Origin: Gonatopus flavifemur
Lineage: Eukaryota > Arthropoda > Insecta > Hymenoptera > Dryinidae
Assembly (NCBI GenBank): GCA_018340375.1
Contig: JAFFJZ010000003.1
Span: 17,608,001-17,672,000, forward strand
Direction of reading: 5' to 3'
Length of the DNA: 64,000 nt
Below the pieces are notes generated by a model. It made no database searches. It had not been told where the DNA came from and worked only from the letters and a program-made list of their open reading frames with translations. The position numbers were made by a program, and so were the translations under genes. Positions within the stretch are counted from its first letter, which is position 1. Every line of letters starts with the position of its first letter. This document shows, one piece after another, positions 25,268 to 37,519 of this stretch.

Positions 25268-25660
25268 TTATTTGTAGATTCGTATTAACGATAGCACATC
25301 GGTGGTTGAATCGAATGAAGTAAAATTACGAAAATCTATAGATAAGTTAGTATCGCTACGACTGTCCTTACTGCAGCTGTTAGTATTGGCATCGCTGTTC
25401 GCAGTTGAACAAGGTCGATGCGAGTTGGAACGACTGCCCACTATGGAAGGAGGGTGAAAACGAGTAGGTGAACTTCTACCCCCTGCTACGAATTACCGTT
25501 GCTCTTAGTCCATACGCGTTGGAGCATTTAATGCTACGCCCGGCGTAACACCTCCTTGTCCTGCCGGTTTCCATCCAATTCTCTTTAACCTTCGTCGTGC
25601 CAGGAAATACGATAGAAAGGCGCCGTACGACTCAAGTGGAACACACACACATACACACAC
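25268..25660 (-). other. Coding-like island: one minus-strand frame with two close stops
   Basis: On the minus strand one frame is open from 25660 to a TAA at 25505, and again from 25492 to a TAA at 25268. Only two stops, 12 nt apart, interrupt 131 codons. The first part contains SYFLARRRLKRIGWKPAG; the second is rich in Ser, Asn, Thr and Asp. A pyrimidine tract ending CTTCCATAG precedes the second part near 25444, and GCA|GTAAGG could be a donor near 25374. The plus strand also has an open frame, 25278-25457, without an ATG but with a signal-like LLQLLVLASLFAV. I recognise no family. The region is richer in G+C and CpG than its surroundings, which lengthens frames by chance, so coding status and strand are undecided. 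Confidence 0.2.
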
Positions 25661-25671
25661 TCACGCACACG
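25640..25671. repeat. CA microsatellite, imperfect
   Basis: ACACACACAC interrupted by T and CG. On the minus strand it would be a TG-rich tract leading to a TTGAG possible acceptor. Confidence 0.8.
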
Positions 25672-26227
25672 ACAATCGTATTAGCTCTTTTTTTCCAGTG
25701 CCGCTGTGTTACCGTTCCAAGTATCCTTTGAAGAATTTTGATTTTTCGAATCCATTTTTCACGACGATATATTGGAACTTCGTAAGATTGGATTTTCTAC
25801 GTGGGGTGATAACCTGAACAAGTTATATAGCTCATTCTCTCTCGTGATAATCGCAGATTATGTTTATATTCAGGGTTTGAAGCTTCATCGAACTCTTAAC
25901 GCACTTTTGTAACACACAACTCCGCCATTCGAGAGTATCTTCGCCAACATAAACTCTAATCCATGAATAAATAAAAATGAATATGATTTATTTTCCCATT
26001 ATTTCGTCCCCAACGCAATCAAGGGTATTCGTTGGTCGAATAAGATTTTTTTCGAACACGATATTCGTGAAGGAAAATCAAATCGAGTTACGGGGATAGT
26101 TCGATTCATCCTCCGCAAAGTCTTAACACGTTTACGGCGATAAAACATGCTCTCCAATACACGATACTTAACCCGGACGAAGTCTTCGGGGAAATTCCGT
26201 CTCTTTCGAGCAAGCCGAGGTACTTAC

Positions 26228-26286
26228 TCTCGGGGTATATCGTAAGTCGTCGTAGCCGTCGTTGACTTGGCACGTGTCCGGGCTAT
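26228..26286 (-). other. Candidate 59-nt exon, unknown gene
   Basis: On the minus strand a long T tract and GTTAAAAG precede the segment, and GA|GTAAGTACC follows it, so both splice signals are close to consensus. Two frames are open: one reads SPDTCQVNDGYDDLRYTPR and the other ARTRAKSTTATTTYDIPR. I recognise neither. It lies on the same strand as ETHR inside its intron, 36 kb downstream of the TM2 exon. It could be an exon of a nested gene, an alternative or non-coding exon, or chance. Confidence 0.25.
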
Positions 26287-28000
26287 CTTTTAACAAAAAA
26301 AAAAAATAAGAAAATCCTTCGTGTTACTTTTGGCAGTTGCGGGAAGAATGAAAGAGAGGAAAAACAGAGGATCGATAAAAGGGATTGAAAGAATTCACCG
26401 AGGCACGCGCTCGCCAAAACGTTTCATTCACATATCGTTGAATGAATGCGGTCCTCGTATCGCTCGTATTCATAAAGAATGAATAAGATCGAAGCCCCAT
26501 GCGAATAAACATGTAAAACCTTTTCAACGAACTTTATTATCGAGATACGCTAAACAAATACAAAATTGATTGAGTATCCAACGAATAAAATATTGAAAAA
26601 TTCCTGAAAGAAGTTTATTCCTCATTCATCTTTTTCTTAAGGTGGATGAAGAAGTTTTTATTCTTTTTGTATCGACTTTTCATCTCTCGATATCGAGTCG
26701 GTGTGTATGTTAATGCAAGGTGCGAATAATATCAATTTCTCTTGCGTGGGATTTACGGAGGAATGAATCGATGTAGTTCGTATAATTAGTAACAAATGTG
26801 TGCGAGAGGTTACGAATGCTAATGGGAGGCCCTCGTGCTCACAATGACGTAAACAAGAATACGTGCGCCTGAAAGTGCGAGAGACTTTGGGTGTCGCTTT
26901 CCCTTCGATTCAATTACTTGAGAAATTTGTTGGAAATACTTTGATATAACGGGGGGGATTTGATTTTTAAATGAGCAACGAAGATTGAAGGTTTCAAGTT
27001 AATTTATTTGTAGTTGAATTTCAAATGTTCTTACGATCTGTTTCCGGTTTTCATAACTCCTTGTTCGTGACGTATGCTAGACTTTTAAAAAGCTGTGATT
27101 ATAAATCCTTATCATTGCATAGCGGAAATTAGTATTTGTCTGCTGTTTTTATCGGGGTTCTAACAACGCGTACGTAAAAATTCCTTGTACGCCTTGACAT
27201 ATATTTGTTTGTATTCTCTCTGTTTTTTTATTTCAACCGTTCGAAATAATTGTTCGTGATTTTATTTCCATTCGTGCATTGACAACGATCCTCCTCCCTC
27301 CTACAATATAACAACTGTACCTGCTGTGCGTATTCGCCTTATCGTTTCACTCATCAACTCGTCCGAATCTCTTCGAGGAATTTATTTTATACCCCAACAT
27401 GCCAATTCGAAATTTATATTTTCTTACTCGTATTTTATGCTTCCCGCGTCAAACGCGAAGAGCATCGTTTTACGCCCTGCTCTGCTCTGCTGCAACGTTT
27501 TGAAGTCTCGGAGATCAAAAGTTTCAATGACGCTGCACTTGAGGGATGGAAACAAGTTATAAATGCCAAACCATAATCCCCATATCTATTTTAAGATCTG
27601 TTTAATCTCGATCGCTTGTACGTTGAACAAACACAACAGTGTTCTCGAAGCTTCATTTTGGTTATGATCGACCGCCTTCGGATTATTATTTGGAATAAAA
27701 AGTGTATGATGAAAATACGTACGTGCGTATCAAGATCTTCAAAACATCACATCCGGAATTATGGAGTCAAATAAACCACCGAAAGAAATGTATATCCTTT
27801 TGCGGAAGGTTGCAAATTAGTCTTTATGATGCAATTAGCAATGGTAGTTCACACACTTTATTTGGTAATGATTTTGGGAATGAAATGAAGCGGTGGCCCG
27901 CATTCATCTTGGTTATTTCATTTGTGCGAGTCTGTACTTTCTCCGTCACATCTGATTTACTTTGATTCGAATCATCTCGCAACACGACTATCTCTACCTT
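26287..28000. other. CpG-bearing intronic region without a recognised gene
   Basis: The stretch to about 27560 is less AT-rich than its neighbours. A minus-strand frame without ATG runs through 26650-26900, and ATGCTCTTCGCGTTTGACGC on the minus strand near 27462 is followed by GA|GTAAGA. These may be exons or a regulatory island. I cannot connect them into a frame-consistent gene. Confidence 0.3.
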
Positions 28001-31000
28001 CATCCCACTTTTACTGTTTTTTTTTTTCATTTACCAAATATTAGAACATAAATTTTCTACCATCATTAAGATTCCAAATGGATTCAATGGTTCAAACAAA
28101 ATTGTTCATCATTTTATTAAATGAAGCAGACGTTCAGAATCTTCATTGATTATGAACTGAAGTTTTGAAAATCGTTGACATTGAGAATTATGACGATGAA
28201 TCCTCAACCAGAGGAAACGTGAAAATTCTGATTCTAGAGATAATGAACGATAAATCCCAAAATCATATCTGCCGATCTCTATCATCGACATTAATGATTC
28301 CGATATACTTCGTGGTATCGTTTGTTTCATGAATTTCGAAAGAGGATTGGATATCATGTTTATACAACTATAAAATTTCTGAGACATAAGGATGATTCGT
28401 TGACAGTTTGTAATCAGGATATTAAATACACAACTTTTCAATTGAGAATCGTAATACGAGGATCATAAAGGATCGGCGGATACGAAGCGTTATTTATTAT
28501 TTCGAGTGAGTAATACGCAATTAATGTGATTGAACTTCGCTATGTACGATTTCTGCTTGAAGCAATCGTCATCGCTTCGACGATGTATAGTCATAAAACA
28601 TTCTGGACAGAGTCCGAGTTCCACAAAGAGATTTATACTGCAGCGTTGCTCGGGATTGAATAGGAAACATCTATTCGTGGATCTCATCATCGAATGGAAA
28701 AACGATACGTATTTTATGCTGAGTAGACCTCGCAGAGACGTATTAACATTTTTACATGTTTCCAAAGGATAAAATATGAGTTGATTTTTATCGGAGTTAA
28801 AGATGAAATGGGAATTTGTACAGTTTGAAAATCTATGGGATAAGCCTTTTTTCAATAAAAAAAAAGAGTTTGAATTAGTTGAAAAAATGTAGAGATGCCT
28901 GTGAACTTTCACCATTGAATTTAGAATGAAGAACTTTGTTTATATGTAAATCAACCGTACAGCTACATCGAGTATGCAAAAGGCGTAATATGTTCTCGAA
29001 TGTCTACTACTAGGGTACAATCATCGTTTTCACGTCCAGTTTAATCTGATATTCGTACAACTACTCGTTAGTTACGTTTATTCAAAGCTATCCTAAATAT
29101 TCAAAAGCTATTTCCTGCATCTGTGACCCAGGAAATGTGTGTTACCCCTCGCTTGTGATATAACACAGAAGTCTAAAGAGAGGGAAAGAGATTTTCACTC
29201 GAAAGGTGTACGACGAGTCTTCAGGAATAATGATTTTTAAAACACCGTGAAGTGCACTCCATTCAACTCTGAAGACACAATCGTTCAAAAGAGCGAGTCT
29301 TCTTCGTTTAATTCTGTATTTCACTGTACCGCCTTCCCCCCCCCCCTCCCTCTCTCCAAGTCGTATCGAAAGCATGAACAACACTCGTTAACGTTCGAGC
29401 ATGTATAAAATGTTATTACAATATATCAAACCGCTTATCGTTTCATCCTGACACATGAAAATGAATGTCCCGATCTCTGATTCAATCTCAACTAACTTGA
29501 GAAAGCTGGGGAGGTAGAGAATTCAAGGACGAGGACCCCTGAGGATCATTCATACATCAGATAAACGTGGTATGCACATGCTCTTTGCCGTCACCGTTTT
29601 CAACTCTGCTGCATCTTTATTAAAAGAACGGAACAAAACCACAACTTTCAATTGTATACACGTACGCATACGCATAAGAAAATTTCACAAATTCCTTCAA
29701 TCGGAATGAAATATTCCAGGTCAAGAATGGTGAGGTAATTAAACTTGTGTGTGTCTGTTTCTACAAAAGCTGCTCAACGGAACATTATCTTCGGAAGATT
29801 TACAAACGTAATGGAACAAAAATATCACATCGTTCAACAGAAACCGCTACTACTCGTCTACTTCAACTTTCGTATGTAATCCAAAATTTGCATAAAGTGA
29901 AGGAACATTGTGAACGCGTTGTCTATTTTGCTGGCCTTCCAGAAAACAAGAGAAGAGGAAAAAAAACATAGCACTCGGAATGTGAAAATGAAAAATAATA
30001 TCTTGAGGTAGATTTGTGAACGAGTTTGTAAGGAAATATACCTAATTACTTCGCGACTCAGAAGTTGAGAAGTTGAGAGAACTTTTGGAGTGGAGTCAAA
30101 GTGCGTGGTTTACGAGGTTTCTACGTAATAGGGATCATTCGACTCTCCATTTTCAATAGTGGATCTCGTTTGGAGGTGGAATTTTATCGAATGAGGGGGC
30201 GATGGGGTGGAATTTTTGCTTAACCGCGGTGACTCGATTCAACGACTGATTATATGTGCTACGTGACGAAATATCTACCAACTCCGTACGCAGTACTGGG
30301 TAATAACAAACTCGAATCGAAGAAACTTAGTTAAGAAAGTCACGGAAGTTCGGTTTGGCTAATGGCCAGAATCCACTCGCTCTACCGTGGTTCTACTATC
30401 TGTATAAATTTCTCTTAATGTTGGGAAAACTGTAACGATAGAGAATCCGCTTAAATAATTGCGAGGAGAATTTAATGCTCGACGACAAATCTGACGGATG
30501 TTCGATAATAAAGATGTATTTCTGTTGGAATATACTTTGTTACGATTGGAAGGTATCGTGAAAGCAATTGGACGTAAATGAGGAGTCATTTGAATAAAAA
30601 GAATCGATGGATTTTGGAGAAGAGATGAAAGAGCAGAACAGTGATCTGAACGTGAAATTAATTGATTAGATTTTGAGTTCTCCATCAGATGTCACAAATT
30701 TTAGAACTCCGATTAAAATCATTAACACAGCTCTTTAGCATAGTTTCTTTCTCTGTAGTGTATTGATCTGATTCTGCTATTCTTCAAGACTTATTTCAAA
30801 ACTAAACAAGTTGGAACAGCCAATTCTGCTTTGTTCTAATAGAACAATTATTCGAATAAAGGTAGTCTATTTTAAGTTGGAGTTGAAATGAAATCCTTTC
30901 AGTCCAAAAGAGATTTTCATAATTGTTCACACATGTCGAGAGACGTGTATTTCTCTTGCTACATGGAAGAAATCACTCTCGGAGGGGAAAGAAAAATACC

Positions 31001-31219
31001 GTACGTTTTCTGAGACATAAAGAAAGGTGAAGCGAGAACGGTTGATGCTTTATTGAAAGAGAAGATAGGGTAGAAGAGTGACTTGATGCTGTGACGCTAG
31101 AATTTTTAAGAAAAGATGCAATCAAATCTACTGTCGTGCAAGTAGAAATTCATTCATCGATACTCGAAGTATGAAAGTTTTTCATTGAATCTGGCGTACC
31201 AAGAGAGATTCTTTTATGA
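28001..31219. other. Intronic DNA, no gene recognised
   Basis: The longest frame, 28490-28915 on the minus strand (141 codons), overlaps open frames on the other strand. It shows no domain or splice context. Confidence 0.4.
29336..29346. repeat. Poly-C run of 11
   Basis: An unbroken C11 run is followed by TCCCTCTCTCC. This is rare in such AT-rich DNA. Confidence 0.85.
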
Positions 31220-31742
31220 GGGAGTGTATTCTTCGCCCAGATATTTCAAGTTCCGTTAATAAACACGAAGACTGAAGTTACTCAGCTACGAACTGAAATG
31301 GCTGTCAAGACATATAAAAATTTTATGGGTTGCCAAAATATAATTGGAAAATCTTTGGCTGCTCTGGAAGATCGCATCTACGTTTTGTTGAAACAAAAGG
31401 AGGAAGTCGATGAATTGATTCTTCTTGAGAGATTATCATAGTTAACGTTGGGAAATTCCGAATGAAACCTTAACTTCTTTTGTACCTTCATGTTTAGAGA
31501 AGTAGATGAAGAAAGCCTTGAAGAATACAGAAACTCATTTTTTGCTGTACGGAAAAAAATTAAAGAGGCGAGTTACTGCACTTTCAAAAACTAATATCGC
31601 TTGTAAGAAAGTCACTACCGTAGCAAGGCAGAGCGAATTCAAGCAGGACACACCACAGACGGGTATCATTCGAAGCCAGACGCAGTTTTCACTCTCCAAA
31701 AGTGTCAACCAGGAGAAACAGCGAGCATCATTAGAAGAGTAA
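31220..31742 (+). pseudogene. Two adjacent open frames, possible decayed retroelement or pseudogene
   Basis: A stop-to-stop frame without an early ATG covers 31220-31441 (73 codons) and has a regular amphipathic look: TEVTQLRTEMAVKTYKNF, then LAALEDRIYVLLKQKEEVDE. A second frame with an ATG covers 31506-31742 (78 codons, Lys/Thr/Gln-rich). Both are on the plus strand and less biased in composition than typical chance frames nearby. The charge pattern would suit a coiled coil or a gag-like region, but I recognise no family motif. Confidence 0.18.
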
Positions 31743-32030
31743 ATTGATATACTTCATTGAGAAATGGAAACAACTCATTCAAGATGGACCTGCGTTATAT
31801 CGTGTTCTGAGGTACAAAATTGAGTTTTCTAAAAAGGGGAAACAATCTGCGTTGTTCAAGGATCCTTTATTGGCGGGACAAGAAAGATCTGATTTCAAAA
31901 CTGCTGGGAATGAGTTATAAAATGAAAAAGCCATAATTACTGCTGCGCATAGAAGACTTGATTTCTTCCTTTTCAGTTTTATTTGTAAAGTTTCAAAATC
32001 GTTACGTTTTTGTTGTCCCATCTCCTGTTC

Positions 32031-33500
32031 TGAGATTCAATTTTTCATTGCTGAATACTGAATTGATTTCAATCGATGTATTTAATTTTTATAGCAGCAA
32101 TTACTTGATTATCATTAGTTGTGAAAATTAGCATAGAAGAAACATGTGGTAAATTTCAGGTTCGTTGAACAACTACAGGGAGCTTGAAATATAATTGTCT
32201 ATAGTCTTCGAGATGATTAAATCTCATCCTGAAAAAACTCCACCCCCAAATTGTAACTCCAACTGCTCTTTTCTTTTTAGAATGAGATCATTACCTCACT
32301 CTCTAAAACTCTAAAACTCTGTATATAGATTACTATGTATAGCCCATATACTTCTTTTTCTACACGGGAATCCACCGGTCCAATGCAAACTCTGCCTCGT
32401 TCCGCATGCTCCGAAAAAAGATTTATTCGTACCAAATGAACGTTCAGTTGAATACGACAAGATAAATATTTACGGCATGGAATCGTGATTTATTTCTCTC
32501 AAATAAGGTTATTTTTTGAGTTTCTGGTCAAGTCAAATGAATCACTCCATATGATAAAAGAAATTCTTACCGATTCCCAATCTTTCCTTAGCTCATAACA
32601 GATGAACTCTGCAAAGTTTCTCTTTGCATGCGAATGTTCGGATGGAAATTTATTCAAGAAATCAATATGAAGCACCAGAAGAATTAATCTATAAAGGACT
32701 GAGTATATTCTTCATTAGAATCCCATCGAAATGAGGAAAATTTATACAGATTTGTCATTGAAGTGTCTTACGGACAGGAAAACATTATCGATCCGAAAGA
32801 CCTGATCTTTTTTCGATAAGGGAAAAAAGCAACGACAGCGATACAAAAAATATATACGCAAAAACTTATCAAACGTTCTATCCCTGTCATTCAGATATTT
32901 TGTTAAATCAAGCAAGTAATTGAGAGCAAAAGTCAGAATGAAATCGATGTATATGTATATATGTGTATACCCTACGAAAATATATTACACAATTCATGAT
33001 ATGTATCCATATCAGAGCTTACTCGTTGAAGCATAACTTCTTCCATGTTTGTGCTGAAGAAAAATAACTAGTCCTGTGTATAAATGTGATTTGTAACATG
33101 TGAATTGCATGAAATATATCATATCATCTTCTTGGTTTATCTTCGATTGTTGTTCCCAAACATTCCTTTACAATTCTCCAAGAAGAAGATCTTAATTTTG
33201 TTATAAGAGATATCAATGCAATTTCATGACACGAATGTTTATAATTCCAAGCAAACAAAGTAACATCAAGTCCGCAATGACTCAGTCGGATACTCAATTT
33301 TATGCCATACGATATCATACTTGGCCTCAAACGAGCTAACGTAAATCCTCGACGATGTCTCATTCATTGTTTTCCTCGGTAATTGGTGGAAGGAAAAAAG
33401 AGAAAACTTTACAGAGAGAATCTCTTTCTATTCATTCGATGTTTTCTTAGATAGCGTGGAGTAATTGCTCGGAAGTACATATTGAAATACCACTTTCCAG
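32031..33500. other. Intronic DNA, nothing recognised
   Basis: No repeat or coding signal stands out. Confidence 0.45.
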
Positions 33501-33920
33501 ACTGAAGAGTTGGAGGTTGAGTCAGTTATATGGCTGGATCAGTTTAAGTGGAAGAGACTATACTCTGACCTACAAAGAGAATTTAATACCGAACCACTTA
33601 CTACCGACCACTACTCTATACCCTTGCTTCCTAGTCATTGTCCTTTTCGCTTTTTCTCTTCTACAATCGCTGAAGATATAGCCGAGCGGATAAACAAACA
33701 AGCAGCAGCAGCGCGTCGAGAATCCACGCCAGCGAATGTGCAACGTAATATCAAACTGCATTGATAAAATTGAGTTGCATTCGAGTAAAGAATCATGCAT
33801 CTAACAAGGAGAACTTTCTTTGAATTCGCTCTACGGAGTTCTTTTTCACTTCACGTATGTTGATTTACTCCAGAAGAATCTTTTGGTTCGAAAAATATCT
33901 TCGAGATGAAAAGTGGAGGA

Positions 33921-33944
33921 ATATATATATATATATATATATAT
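33921..33944. repeat. AT microsatellite
   Basis: A pure AT run of 24 nt. The 68-codon frame that crosses it is an artefact. Confidence 0.9.
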
Positions 33945-34806
33945 GGGAAAGGTCACCGTTGGCAAAATGATGATGCATTTAGAAACTTTATTATTCATAT
34001 TATATTTAAGATGAAGAGATGGCGAGTGAATATAAGGAGTGAAGATAATTCAGTTTATTGTCTTCAAATTTTTGAAGTTTATGTTGAAGTTTTTCAACCG
34101 TTCGTTACATGAATTCAATTACAAGAATATAAATCAGTTTAGGTGAATGAGGGAAGTACACGTAAACGAGCTTGACTTGCTCATTATCTATTTAGGTGAC
34201 TCATTTAACGCATTTTAACTTCTAATCGTTAATTAATGCAAGTGCGTCTTCACGCTTGTTACGATTCATACGCGATTTCACTTTCGGGGATGTTACGCTA
34301 CGATGTTTGGACGCTCTCCAGGCGGTATGGCTCGAAGCGGCTAATAGAAGATCATCGTATTCCTTGGATTTTATATTTATACATTTTTGGAAACAAGATA
34401 TATGCTATAACAATATCTCATTCAAACTTTATTAGAGCTGTCTTTTATGGCACTTATGTTCAATTTATCTTGTTTCTTTCAATTGAAATAATCATCACGG
34501 CTGCATTATTATGGAACGATTTAATGTTTTTGAATTTTATCTTAATCGTAATACGGCGAAATTGTACGTTCCTTCAAGCCAGATCCAGAGAGATGTCATC
34601 GTATACATCATTTAATTTAATGGTATAAAAGTTTCAGCAAAGGATAAAGCTAAGGTTAACGGGATTGCGACGTTTCACAAACTTTCAATGGAGTATCCAA
34701 CAAACTTACAGTCTCAAACTTGACGATAAATGTTGCTCAAGACGTCTTTTATATATCTATTGGATATTTAAAAGACCTCTTATGCAACATGTTCCGTCAG
34801 GTTTTA

Positions 34807-35171
34807 CACGGAGGAAAATGAAAGTCGAAAATATAGTAATTTTTAATAAAAATTTGACAATATTTCTTAAAATCTGAGAGTTTGGTGGAATTGTATGCAA
34901 ATCACAATGAAAAATTATCAACACCTCATAAAAAATAGAGAAACATATGAACTTTCCAAAAGTCGCGTATGAAATTTCACAAAGTGAATAGTAGGATATT
35001 GAAATTTTGTTATTGTCTTTGTAAAATTGCACGCGAGACTTTTGGAAACTTCATATGTTTCTCTATTTCTTATCAAGTATTGATGATTTTCCATTGTTTT
35101 TCAGATTTTAAGAAATATTCTTCGATTTTTATTAAAGATTACTATATTGTCGACCTGCATTTTTCTCCGTG
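34807..35171. mobile_element. TA-flanked MITE, 365 bp, family d, copy 1
   Basis: The ends are CACGGAGGAAAATG and CATTTTTCTCCGTG, each flanked by TA, as for Tc1/mariner-type elements. Subterminal blocks are inverted: ATAGTAATTTTTAATAAAAA against TTTTTATTAAAGATTACTAT, and AACATATGAACTTTCCAAAA against TTTTGGAAACTTCATATGTT. The overlapping frames on both strands are by-products of the palindromic structure. Confidence 0.8.
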
Positions 35172-35485
35172 TATACGTTGTGTTTGTTGTGTATAACTAT
35201 AGTTATCATTCCATTCGAATGGTATCATAATAAGTTGACCGGAAAAGAGGAAAGGAGATTAAAAATTCGAGAATATACGCAGGTGTTTCGAACTTTGAAT
35301 CTAACTCTATGAATAGATACAAAGTTTTAATGAGTTTTGTATGCGGGAGTTGTTATGGATAACAAAATTAGAACAGGCATGATTATATGAGGAAGTTTAT
35401 AATAAAGCTGTTTGTATATACGTATATACTATTTTTTTTCTGACAAAGTTTCACGATTTTATTCGTCTCCAAACCCAATCAGAAT

Positions 35486-35916
35486 TTAACAACTGGCGCC
35501 AGTACCGGCTAACACTGGCGGGGTACTGGCGGTCTGCACTGCAGCAGTACTGGCATTTGTCCGAAATGATAACGCTTTTCCATACTGGGTACGTGCTAGC
35601 TGACTCTTGCGGGCCCAATACTGGCACTGTACTCCGCCTGTTGTCAACATTGGCATACTTCGGTTTTTTCTGATTGGGTGATTTCCTATTATTTGCAATC
35701 GCTGCAGTGCCTGCATTGTATCAGTACTTGATCGACATCAAGCTTTCAGTACTGGTGTATCAGTACTGGCATAGTACTGTATCAGTACTTGGTCGAAATC
35801 AAACTTTCAGTACTGGTGTATCAGTACTGGTATAGTACTGTATTTCTATGTACCCAGTACTAAATCCGTACGTGTTAGCCGACTCTTGGGGGCCCAATAC
35901 TGGCTCTGTGCTCCGA
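35486..35916. repeat. CAGTACTGG satellite-like block with tandem and direct duplications
   Basis: CAGTACTGG and its variants occur more than a dozen times. A 61-bp unit starting TGTATCAGTACTTG is present twice in tandem (35717 and 35778). A 47-bp unit starting TACGTGCTAGCTGACTC and containing GGGCCCAATACTGGC is present twice, 279 bp apart (35590-35636 and 35869-35915). The block is far richer in G+C than its flanks. Related-looking blocks occur at 15580-15925 and 63083-63161. Confidence 0.75.
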
Positions 35917-35999
35917 AGGGGAACAAGGGATTGGGAAGAAACTTTATACTCTCCCCAATCACGAAATGGCAGCATTTTTGTTCTAGGCTTGAACTAAAA

Positions 36000-37380
36000 C
36001 CTCGGATCCCCAATCCGGAAGGCTAAAAATTTCGAAGGTAAATGGACCGACTCTGCTCGTCCACCTAAAGAATAAATCGTCACTTTGAAAAATTCAAAGG
36101 GTATGATAATCCCATAAGAACATTCCTTTTCAGCGTGAAAAACATAAATACAAACTTGACATCGTAAAAAACGAACTTCAATTCCCTTGTTTTTTCTTTC
36201 CGTCCCTTGGATTCTGGTTGGTTCTTTTGGTTTCCTGCATGTTTCATTGCATTTTTTATTCAAACGTACAAACTTGAGAAGAGATTGAACATTGATTCGA
36301 ATGATACGTCTAAAATGTTTATGGAGAGGGATCAAATATGCGGGGGAGAATAATTGTAACGAATGTGAAGAATCACGTGAAAAGGAGTTCGAATGATTCG
36401 AATTTCACGGCGAGAGGAAAGAATTAACTACACCTCCGGGCAATTTTAATTTTTCATTCATACGTGATGGGTTCGATAAACAATCCGCACGGAAGATTAG
36501 AATCAGGGATAAGTGTCCAAGGGGAGAGAACTCGAGCGTGTTCAGATTTCCAAATTGGATGGCAATCTAAGCGAGAAATAGAACGGGATTAGATATTAGC
36601 TTATAAAGGAACTACGACAACGATCGTAGCTGAATCGAAAAAGGAAAAAAGAGAAGCGTGGGGATTCATAATCCACCTACGTGATCCCAATTAGTTCAAC
36701 GATACATTAGGGGGTTCTTAAAATTGGTCGCCGGAAGAAATCAGGAATAGCTTGTACTGCATTAATTCGACGTCCACTGCTGCGAAACGTTGACACGAAT
36801 GAAATGAATCATTCGTTTGTCAGAGATGTTTATTTTTAATTTCAAGGAGTAAACTCAAACTCTCTGGAGTTTTTGAATTCATCCCCTGTATTTTGATTTG
36901 GATCGATAACGTGAGGATTCGTTCCACGATAATGATTCCACGCACTATATCCCTCGATATGATCAATTTGAGATTCGAAATTGCTGATTTAATCACAAAA
37001 AGCGATGAACACTCGTTTAACGATAGTACATTACTTTCATTATAATGTGACCAGATGAATTTGATGAATATTATCACGCTATACCATATTCATACATTGT
37101 GATCAAAGCGTTGCGACGCATAGTCAAACAGTGACTGATTTTTCAGTCCAAATACCATCAAGGAATTTTCAATATCAAGCGTGTAGCATTCTCTCACTCC
37201 GTTATATTACAGATATACAAAATTCTATACTTTTCTCACAAGGATGAAATCGTTGAGCGTTTTTGTAAGTAGAGCTACGTCGACGAGAAGTATAAATCGA
37301 ATAGATAGTTTCATATTGAGACCAATAACCGATAAAATTTTCATTGTACAGAGTGAACATCGGATGGTTATCGGTTGACA
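36000..37380. other. Intronic DNA, no gene recognised
   Basis: The minus-strand frame 35994-36335 (113 codons) has no start context or domain I can name. Confidence 0.4.
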
Positions 37381-37451
37381 GGATATGTTAACTGTACACA
37401 ACATTACACAACGTTCACTCGCAACTACCCTCGACTCCTCGACTCGCCAAG
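37380..37451 (+). promoter_or_regulatory. Possible promoter and 5' UTR of the nested candidate gene
   Basis: A TCACTC element near 37416 could serve as an initiator, with ATATGTT about 33 nt upstream as a weak TATA-like element. The stretch to the ATG (ACTACCCTCGACTCCTCGAC) is unusually C-rich and G-poor for this DNA, as many insect 5' UTRs are. This is inferred from sequence only. Confidence 0.2.
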
Positions 37452-37519
37452 ATGAGTTATGTGTTTCCTGCTGATTCTGACATCCACCGAGTTAATGCAG
37501 CTTTGACAAACACCAAAAC
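37452..37519 (+). CDS. Candidate nested gene, exon 1 (unknown protein)
   Basis: The ATG sits in a good context (GCCAAGATGA). The exon reads MSYVFPADSDIHRVNAALTN then TK, plus AC of a Thr codon, up to a near-consensus donor AAAAC|GTGAGT. Without splicing the frame would stop at 37521, giving only 23 residues. Spliced to 37743, the frame continues for 71 residues in total. The gene would be antisense to ETHR and lie wholly inside its large intron. I recognise no family or signal peptide. The start is the first ATG after a C-rich leader. Confidence 0.3.

Noticed and set aside
28490..28915. 141-codon minus frame
   Set aside because: The opposite strand is also open over much of it, and no domain or exon signals are visible.
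34236..34628. 130-codon plus frame with hydrophobic segments, considered as a membrane receptor exon
   Set aside because: No family motif, no splice context, and a second half dominated by AT-rich codons.
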